Assembly (NCBI GenBank): GCA_964455685.1 | Contig: CAYVZE010000024.1 | Location: forward strand, 1-33,483 | Source of the DNA: ZC4RG30 sp964455685 | GTDB taxonomy: Bacteria; Pseudomonadota; Gammaproteobacteria; Steroidobacterales; Steroidobacteraceae | Length of the DNA: 33,483 nucleotides | Direction of reading: 5' to 3' | Shown: positions 28,933-33,483 of the stretch, one piece after another | Position numbering within the stretch: position 1 is the first letter of the stretch | Layout: the number at the start of each line of letters is the position of its first letter | Translations under genes and position numbers: made by a program | Notes under the pieces: generated by a model | The model's input: only the letters and a program-made list of their open reading frames with translations | Databases searched by the model: none | What the model was told of the DNA's origin: nothing

Positions 28933-28938
28933 ATTATA
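28933..28938 (-). promoter_or_regulatory. -10 element (TATAAT) for the quinohemoprotein gene
   Basis: A consensus TATAAT reads on the minus strand about 60 bases before the ATG. No good -35 hexamer lies 16-18 bases upstream, so it may need an activator. It is inside the 186-base divergent gap shared with transaldolase. On the plus strand, TACGAT at 29024-29029 is a weak -10 candidate for transaldolase. Confidence 0.45.
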
Positions 28939-29059
28939 GGCCCCGGCATCGATGAGGGGGCGGCGGGCGCCCGAATCGGTCCCCCGGGACCCATCACCAT
29001 CCGCGAATGCCTTCCCGTTCGGCTACGATCGCGTCCTTTCCGAAGGAGGTCGCCCGACG

Positions 29060-30148
29060 ATGAATCCGCTGCTCGAACTGCGGCAACTTGGACAAAGCCT
29101 GTGGGTGGACGACATCCGCCGCAACTGGCTGGCCGATGGCACCGTGCGCGCCTGGATCGAGCAGGACGGGCTGGCGGGAATGACCTCCAACCCGGCCATC
29201 TTCGAGAAATCCATCGCCGGCGGCGAGGAGTACCGCGATGCGGTGGCGCGGCTCGCCGCGCAGGGGCTCGCGCCGCTGGCCATCTACGAGGCGCTGGCCA
29301 TCGAGGATGTGCGCGCCGCCGCCGACCTGTTCCGCGACGTGCACGGCAGCACGGGCGGCGTGGATGGCTACGTCAGCCTCGAGGTCTCGCCGCTGCTGGC
29401 CGATGACACCCCGGGCACGCTGGCCGAGGCCCGGCGGCTGTGGCGCGCGCTCGATCGTCCCAACGCGATGATCAAGGTGCCGGCGACGCCGGCCGGCCTG
29501 CCGGTGATCCGCGACCTGATCGCCGACGGCATCAACGTCAACGTGACGCTGATCTTCGGCCTGGGCCGCTACCGCGAGGTGGTGGAGATGTTCCTGCAGG
29601 GGCTGGAGCGCCGTGCCGCGCAGGGCCAGCCGCTTGCCGGCGTGGCCTCGGTGGCCAGCTTCTTCATCAGCCGCATCGACACGCTCGTGGATGCGCGGCT
29701 GGATGCCATGGGCACCGCCCGGGCGCGCGCGCTGCGCGGCCGTGCCGCCATCTCCAATGCCCGGCTGGCGTACAAGTACTTCCGTGAATGGAGCTGCAGC
29801 GAGCGCTGGCAGCGGCTGGCGGCCGCGGGCGCCTCCGCGCAGCGGCTGCTGTGGGCGTCCACCTCGACCAAGGATCCGGCCTACGACCCGCTGCTGTACG
29901 TGGAGGAGCTGGCGGGCCCGGCCACCGTGAACACGCTGCCGCGCGCCACGATGGAGGCCTATCGCCAGTCGGGCCGGCCGCAGGTGCGCATCGGGCACGA
30001 CCTCGAGGGCGCCGCACGCTGCGTGGCGGAGCTTGCGTCGCTGGGCATCGACCTGGAACAGGCGGCGGAGCAGCTCGAGCGTGAGGGCGTGCAGAAATTC
30101 GTCGAGCCCTTCGAGCGGCTGATGGCGCTGCTGGCGCGGCCGGCCTGA
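29060..30148 (+). CDS. tal: transaldolase
   Basis: The protein has 362 residues from ATG 29060, with a near-perfect Shine-Dalgarno AAGGAGGT at 29043-29050. Motifs: GQSLWVDDIRR, GMTSNPAIFEKSI, VSLEVSP, the Schiff-base Lys139 in NAMIKVPAT and INVNVTLIF. It continues with VASFFISRIDTLVD and LWASTSTKDPAYDPLLYVEELAGP. This is the longer Tal subfamily (about 360-370 residues), distinct from the roughly 317-residue E. coli TalB. It transfers a dihydroxyacetone unit between sugar phosphates in the pentose phosphate pathway. A hairpin follows in the downstream gap. Confidence 0.96.
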   Translation: MNPLLELRQLGQSLWVDDIRRNWLADGTVRAWIEQDGLAGMTSNPAIFEKSIAGGEEYRDAVARLAAQGLAPLAIYEALAIEDVRAAADLFRDVHGSTGGVDGYVSLEVSPLLADDTPGTLAEARRLWRALDRPNAMIKVPATPAGLPVIRDLIADGINVNVTLIFGLGRYREVVEMFLQGLERRAAQGQPLAGVASVASFFISRIDTLVDARLDAMGTARARALRGRAAISNARLAYKYFREWSCSERWQRLAAAGASAQRLLWASTSTKDPAYDPLLYVEELAGPATVNTLPRATMEAYRQSGRPQVRIGHDLEGAARCVAELASLGIDLEQAAEQLEREGVQKFVEPFERLMALLARPA

Positions 30149-30160
30149 CGATGCCGCGGC

Positions 30161-30192
30161 CCTGCGTCCCATGCGCATGGCACGGGCGCAGG
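30161..30192. terminator. stem-loop downstream of transaldolase (weak terminator candidate)
   Basis: CCTGCG and CCC (30161-30170, one bulged T) pair with GGG and CGCAGG (30184-30192), enclosing the palindrome ATGCGCAT. No U tract follows. The rest of the 154-base gap before the EF-hand gene shows a second small stem (AGGGG 30217-30221 with CCCCT 30226-30230) and no gene. Confidence 0.35.
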
Positions 30193-30302
30193 AGGTGCCG
30201 GGAAGGGAGGGCGATGAGGGGCTGGCCCCTAGGGACAAGCACCGATGGCGCCTCCCGGGGGGCTGACGCATACTGGTTGCCGGAACAGCCTGGAGGGCGC
30301 CC

Positions 30303-30545
30303 ATGTCCAACCGTATTCCGCTGAACGTGCCGCAGGAGCGCCTGGAGGAACTCCGGGAGGATTTCGAGGAGGTCGACCACGACCAGGACGGCACCATCGA
30401 CTTCGGTGAGTTCACCGAGCTGATGGAGAACCTCGGCGCCAGCATGTCGTCGACGGAGCTGCGCATCGGCTTCGAGGAGATCGACCAGGACCGCAACGGA
30501 CGCATCAGCCTCGCGGAATTCGTCGCCTGGCGCTGCCAGGACTGA
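30303..30545 (+). CDS. two-EF-hand calcium-binding mini-protein
   Basis: The protein has 80 residues, with GGAGGG before the ATG. Two canonical EF-hand loops make up most of it: residues 25-36 (Asp25, Asp27, Asp29, Gly30, Asp33, Glu36) and 61-72 (Asp61, Asp63, Asn65, Gly66, Ser69, Glu72). Each has flanking helices, so it resembles half a calmodulin. No signal peptide or membrane segment, so it should be a cytoplasmic calcium sensor or buffer. The genes after it are a DUF883 protein and a YqjE-like membrane protein, with 36 bases to the first. Function is unknown beyond calcium binding. Confidence 0.92.
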   Translation: MSNRIPLNVPQERLEELREDFEEVDHDQDGTIDFGEFTELMENLGASMSSTELRIGFEEIDQDRNGRISLAEFVAWRCQD

Positions 30546-30581
30546 ATCGGAACCGGCAAGGAACTGGACCAGGAGACTGCC

Positions 30582-30896
30582 ATGTCTGAAGTGACCACCG
30601 AGAAACTGCTCGAGGACCTGAGGCAGGTCATCCGCGACGCCGAGGAACTGCTGCGCGCCACGGCCGGCGTCGCCGGCGACAAGGTGGCCGAGGTGCGCGA
30701 GCGCGCCGAGGAGACACTGCGCTCCGCCAAGGCCCGCCTGCTCGACCTCAGCGTCGACCTCAACGAGCGCGCGCAGGCCGCGGCCGACAGCGCCGACCGC
30801 TACGTGCGCAGCAATCCCTGGACGGCCATCGGCATCGCCGCGGCGGCCGGGCTGCTGCTGGGTGCACTGCTGACAAGGCGCGAAAGGGACTTCTGA
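30582..30896 (+). CDS. DUF883 (ElaB/YqjD/YgaM-like) membrane-anchored protein
   Basis: The protein has 104 residues, with AGGAG before the ATG. A long amphipathic helix (about 1-75, with TTEKLLEDLRQVIRDAEELLRATAG) precedes the conserved RSNPWTAIGIAAAAGLLLG and C-terminal membrane helix ending LLTRRERDF. YqjD and ElaB of E. coli are inner-membrane, stationary-phase proteins reported to bind ribosomes. Its stop is one base from the next start (GTG 30898), as in the E. coli yqjD-yqjE arrangement. Confidence 0.93.
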   Translation: MSEVTTEKLLEDLRQVIRDAEELLRATAGVAGDKVAEVRERAEETLRSAKARLLDLSVDLNERAQAAADSADRYVRSNPWTAIGIAAAAGLLLGALLTRRERDF

Positions 30897-30897
30897 A

Positions 30898-31296
30898 GTG
30901 GCCGGCGAAGCGGACGTGGCGCAGGCGGCCCGCAACCTCGCTGATTCGCTGGCGCGCCTGAAGGACGATGCCGTGGGCTTCGGCCGCGGCAAGATCGAGG
31001 ATGCGCGCCATTCCGCCCAGGCGGAAGTCCGCCGCCGCATCATCATGGTGGCCGGCGCCTGCGCCGCGCTGCTGTTCGTGGTGCTCGCCATCGTGTTCGC
31101 TGGCGTGGCCGTGATCCTCGCCTTTGCCGACACGCATCCGGCGCTGGCCGCCGCCGGCGTGACCCTGGCTTACCTGCTGCTGGCCGGCCTGGCCGTCTGG
31201 ATGATGGTGCGCGCGCACCGGCGCCGCCCCAGGACGATGGGGCAGGTCGCCTCGCTGGCCGGCTTGCTGCTCAAGCTCCGCCGCGCGATGAGGTGA
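30898..31296 (+). CDS. YqjE-like phage-holin-family membrane protein
   Basis: The protein has 132 residues starting at GTG 30898. A soluble N-terminal helix region (about 1-45) precedes two membrane helices (about 50-78 and 83-103) and a basic C-terminus with RAHRRRPR. This matches the YqjE-type holin-X family that usually follows a DUF883 gene. Despite the name it is a housekeeping membrane protein, not a phage gene here: no phage genes are nearby. The stop codon overlaps the start region of the cytochrome gene. Confidence 0.88.
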   Translation: MAGEADVAQAARNLADSLARLKDDAVGFGRGKIEDARHSAQAEVRRRIIMVAGACAALLFVVLAIVFAGVAVILAFADTHPALAAAGVTLAYLLLAGLAVWMMVRAHRRRPRTMGQVASLAGLLLKLRRAMR

Positions 31297-31970
31297 TGGC
31301 CTTGCGACGCGAATGGCTTCCCTGGCTGATTGCGCTGCCACTGGTGGCTGCGGCGCTGGCGCTGGCCATTGCCTATGCGCCGTCGGCGCAGGCAGCGGCC
31401 GCCGCGCAGCAGGATTTCCAGTCCGCCATGGCGAAGACGCCCGATGCGGTGCGCGGCGAGCGGCTGTACATCACCTGTGCCGGCTGCCACCGTGCCACCG
31501 GCATGGGCAATCGTGATGGCAGCGTGCCGGTGATCGCCGGCCAGCACCGCGCCGTGATCATCCGCCAGCTCGCCGACTACCGCCATGCGCGCCGCTGGGA
31601 CCCGCGCATGCAGCACTATGCCGATGCGCACGTGCTGGTGGATGCGCAGGCCATCGCCGACGTGGCCGAATACATCAGCATGCTGCCGCGCGGCGAGGGG
31701 TCGGGCACAGGGCAGGGCGACCTGGTGCAGAAGGGCAATGCGATCTACGCGGCGCGCTGCGTCACCTGCCACGGCCGCAATGGCGAGGGCGATGCGGCCG
31801 GGCTGGTGCCGCGCGTGGGCGGCCAGCACTACGGCTACCTGCTGCGCGTGCTGAACGATGCCGTCGAGGGCACGCGGCCGAGCTTCCCGGCCGATCACCT
31901 GCGCATGCTCGCGGGCCTGTCGCCCGACGAGCGCATCGGCCTGGCCGATGCGATCGCGAGGCTGCGCTAG
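31296..31970 (+). CDS. diheme cytochrome c (c4-like)
   Basis: The protein has 224 residues from ATG 31296; GTG 31293 overlaps the previous stop and is also possible. An N-terminal hydrophobic segment (about 8-33) directs export or anchors it. Two heme c sites are present: CAGCH (61-65) and CVTCH (155-159), each followed by a Gly/Asn-rich loop (GMGNRDGS, GRNGEGDAAG) and the c4-type VPRVGGQHYGYLLRVL. Cytochromes c4 shuttle electrons in the periplasm between bc1 complexes or dehydrogenases and terminal oxidases. It could take electrons from the quinohemoprotein dehydrogenase about 2.5 kb away, which is inference. Confidence 0.92.
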   Translation: MALRREWLPWLIALPLVAAALALAIAYAPSAQAAAAAQQDFQSAMAKTPDAVRGERLYITCAGCHRATGMGNRDGSVPVIAGQHRAVIIRQLADYRHARRWDPRMQHYADAHVLVDAQAIADVAEYISMLPRGEGSGTGQGDLVQKGNAIYAARCVTCHGRNGEGDAAGLVPRVGGQHYGYLLRVLNDAVEGTRPSFPADHLRMLAGLSPDERIGLADAIARLR

Positions 31971-31998
31971 CAGCTGCGGCGAACCCGGTCTGCGCGCC

Positions 31999-32868
31999 TC
32001 ACGCGGCGCCCTCTTCCCGCACCAGCCAGCGCACCCGGCTCCCGCCCTTCGCGCCCAGCAGGCGCTCCAGCACCGGCTGCCATTCGCTGGCGCGGACATC
32101 GAGCTGCCACGGCGGATTCACCACCAGCATGCCCGAGCCGTTCAGGCCGGCGGCGTGGTCCGGTTCGTTGACGCAGAACTCGGCCGTCACCGCAGGACGG
32201 GTGATGCCGCGCACGATGCGTGCCAGCCATGCATCGCTGTCCTGGCGGCGCTTGATCGGGTACCACACCGCGAACACGCCGGTCTCGAAGCGTGACAGGC
32301 CGTCCTTCAGCGCCGCGGCCAGCGGGACCTCCTCGTCCGCCTCATAAGGTGGATCGATGAGCACCAGTCCGCGCCGGGTGGCCGGGGGCAGGCGCGCCCT
32401 GAGCTCGCGGTAGCCATCGCCCTGCACCACGCGTGCACGGGATGCGGCGCCGGCGCGTTCGAGCGCACGCTGCAGGGCGCGCGCCACTGGCGGCTGGGCC
32501 TCCACCAGCACCGCCGAGTCCACCTCGCGCAATGCGTCGAGGGCCAGCAACGGGGAGCCGGGGTAGAGGCTGGCGCGGCCGCCGTGTTGCTGGCGGAAGG
32601 CCCGCACGGCGTCCAGGTACCGGTTGATGGCCCCGGGCAGGGCCTCGCCGCCGGCGGCCGAGGCCTCGAGCCGCGCGATGCCCGCCGCGCTCTCGCCGCT
32701 GTGGCGGGCATCGCGGCCGGCGAGGTCGTACACGCCCTCGCCGGCATGCGTGTCCATATAAAGGAAGCCCTTGGCCTTCTGCTTCAGTGCCGCGAGCAGG
32801 TCCAGCAGGGCGATGTGCTTGTGGACGTCGGCGAAGTTGCCGGCGTGGAAGACGTGGCGGTACTGCAT
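31999..32868 (-). CDS. rlmJ: 23S rRNA (adenine(2030)-N6)-methyltransferase RlmJ
   Basis: This 289-residue protein follows E. coli RlmJ closely: YRHVFHAGNFADVHKH at the N-terminus, FLYMDTHAGEGVYDL (SAM-binding), YPGSPLLAL, the catalytic DPPYE in RRGLVLIDPPYE, FAVWYPIKRR and SGMLVVNPPWQLD. It methylates A2030 of 23S rRNA. No strong Shine-Dalgarno precedes the ATG. In E. coli rlmJ lies between prlC and gor. Here those two genes are present but rlmJ is about 10 kb away. Confidence 0.96.
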   Translation of the reverse strand: MQYRHVFHAGNFADVHKHIALLDLLAALKQKAKGFLYMDTHAGEGVYDLAGRDARHSGESAAGIARLEASAAGGEALPGAINRYLDAVRAFRQQHGGRASLYPGSPLLALDALREVDSAVLVEAQPPVARALQRALERAGAASRARVVQGDGYRELRARLPPATRRGLVLIDPPYEADEEVPLAAALKDGLSRFETGVFAVWYPIKRRQDSDAWLARIVRGITRPAVTAEFCVNEPDHAAGLNGSGMLVVNPPWQLDVRASEWQPVLERLLGAKGGSRVRWLVREEGAA

Positions 32869-32924
32869 GGGTCAGCCGGTCATGGCCGGCGCCAGGGGGC
32901 GGCATAGTTTGCCCGCCCGCCAGC

Positions 32925-32950
32925 AAGGGCGCAAAGCGCCGGGAAACCCT
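32925..32950. repeat. nested hairpin sequence in the rlmJ/TonB receptor divergent gap
   Basis: GGCGC (32928-32932) pairs with GCGCC (32936-32940) around AAA; alternatively AAGGG (32925-32929) pairs with CCCTT (32947-32951). The two folds are mutually exclusive. It lies in the 276-base gap, which otherwise shows only the tandem repeats at 33050-33068 and no gene. It could be part of a long leader of the receptor gene. Confidence 0.3.
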
Positions 32951-33049
32951 TCCGGACGCGACCTCACCGGTGCAGTGGTACCCCCGACGCTTCCATTGCC
33001 GCCTGCAATTGCATATCGGCGATTAATTCATTCACCGCCAGGAGCCGCC

Positions 33050-33068
33050 TTGTAACCGGTTGTAACCG
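33050..33068. promoter_or_regulatory. tandem TTGTAACCG repeats upstream of the second TonB receptor
   Basis: TTGTAACCG occurs at 33050-33058 and 33060-33068, a period of ten bases (one helical turn). The junction makes a partial palindrome TGTAACC/GGTTGTA centred on CCGG, in the style of LacI/GalR-family operators, 77 bases before the start codon. An activator or repressor of the receptor could bind here. The regulator is not in the window. Confidence 0.45.
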
Positions 33069-33144
33069 CATCGCGACTGACCCGCTAACCGCCCCGGTCC
33101 CACCCTCTCATGCCAATTACTCATCTGGAAGAGGAGTGCATAGC

Positions 33145-33483
33145 GTGGAATTGCGATATCTGGTGGCGGCGGGCCTGGTGGCGGGTGCGCCGTTGGTGGC
33201 TGTCCAGGCGCAGGAAGCGGCGCCACTGACCGTCGCCGCAGCCGTCAGCGCCGCGACGGACGGCCTGGAGGAACTGGACGTGGTCACGGTGACCGCCCGC
33301 CGGCGTGAAGAGGAGCTGCAGGACGTGCCCGTGGCCATCTCCGTGGTGGATGCCGCCATGCTGGAGAGCACCGGCAGCTTCAACGTGGCGCGCCTGACCC
33401 AGATCCAGCCGACGCTGCAGTTCTATGCCCAGAACCCGCGCAACTCCGCCGCCAACATCCGCGGCCTGGGTGCGCCGTTCGGA
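33145..33483 (+). CDS. TonB-dependent receptor (N-terminal part; truncated by window edge)
   Basis: An open frame of 113 codons from GTG 33145 runs off the right edge; GAGGAG at 33131-33136 supports the start. The signal peptide covers about residues 1-22 (ending VQAQ). A TonB-box-like ELDVVTVTARRREEELQDVPVAISVV follows, split here only by a short linker, then plug-domain sequence with LTQIQPTLQFYAQNPRN and NIRGLG. The AISVVDAAMLESTGSFNV stretch is typical of this receptor class. Substrate unknown. It is divergent from rlmJ and preceded by tandem operator-like repeats. Confidence 0.9.
   Translation, partial: MELRYLVAAGLVAGAPLVAVQAQEAAPLTVAAAVSAATDGLEELDVVTVTARRREEELQDVPVAISVVDAAMLESTGSFNVARLTQIQPTLQFYAQNPRNSAANIRGLGAPFG

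Noticed and set aside
30898..31296. Phage remnant suggested by a holin-family name.
   Set aside because: It is the YqjE-like partner of a DUF883 protein, and no phage genes, att sites or integrase occur around it.
32925..32960. GGGCGCAAAGCGCC resembles part of a cyclic-di-GMP (GEMM) riboswitch, GGACGCAAAGC.
   Set aside because: The other conserved GEMM parts (GGCAAACC, GGTAGCGGGG) are missing, so only a generic hairpin can be claimed.

Overview
The window reads as ordinary chromosome from a GC-rich gammaproteobacterium. It has dense, mostly intact coding sequence and short intergenic gaps. It carries several genes typical of that class: rlmJ, prlC (oligopeptidase A), gor, metR, an ElaB/YqjD-YqjE-like pair and an Mla-type lipid transporter. 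TonB-dependent receptors with long signal peptides, a PQQ quinohemoprotein dehydrogenase and the high GC suggest a Xanthomonadales, Nevskiales or Steroidobacter-like lineage. That placement is inference only. I see no rRNA, tRNA, CRISPR array, insertion sequence, integrase or prophage. Layout, left to right. (1) A gene end, then a short MetE-family methionine synthase divergent from a MetR-type regulator. (2) A block with an NTF2/SnoaL-like lipoprotein, a 3-hydroxyisobutyrate-dehydrogenase-family enzyme and a carboxymuconolactone-decarboxylase-family protein, then an outer-membrane barrel protein divergent from a large TonB-dependent receptor. (3) Malate dehydrogenase, convergent with the receptor across a bidirectional terminator. 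(4) A four-gene Mla/Mce-type lipid ABC transporter operon preceded by a structured 335-base gap, then on the opposite strand a phospholipase-D-family protein and a HAMP-PAS-GGDEF-EAL signalling protein. (5) An M15 peptidase overlapping tail to tail with an HD-domain protein. (6) Oligopeptidase A, divergent by only 18 bases from a tight gor-gltS-like-gdpd operon. (7) Two small exported proteins and a DUF2937-like membrane protein. (8) aroE downstream of a lipoprotein quinohemoprotein alcohol dehydrogenase. (9) Transaldolase. (10) A two-EF-hand mini-protein, a DUF883 protein, a YqjE-like holin-family protein and a diheme cytochrome c. (11) rlmJ, and the start of a second TonB-dependent receptor that runs off the right edge. 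The best functional groupings are the MetR/MetE-like pair, the lipid transport operon facing a phospholipase-D gene, the gor-gltS-like-gdpd operon, and the EF-hand/DUF883/YqjE/cytochrome cluster. No single locus is plainly a new defence or mobile system. The items most worth following up are the folate-domain-less methionine synthase under MetR, the GltS homologue with altered pore motifs, the membrane-anchored quinohemoprotein, and several palindromic or repeated elements upstream of operons.
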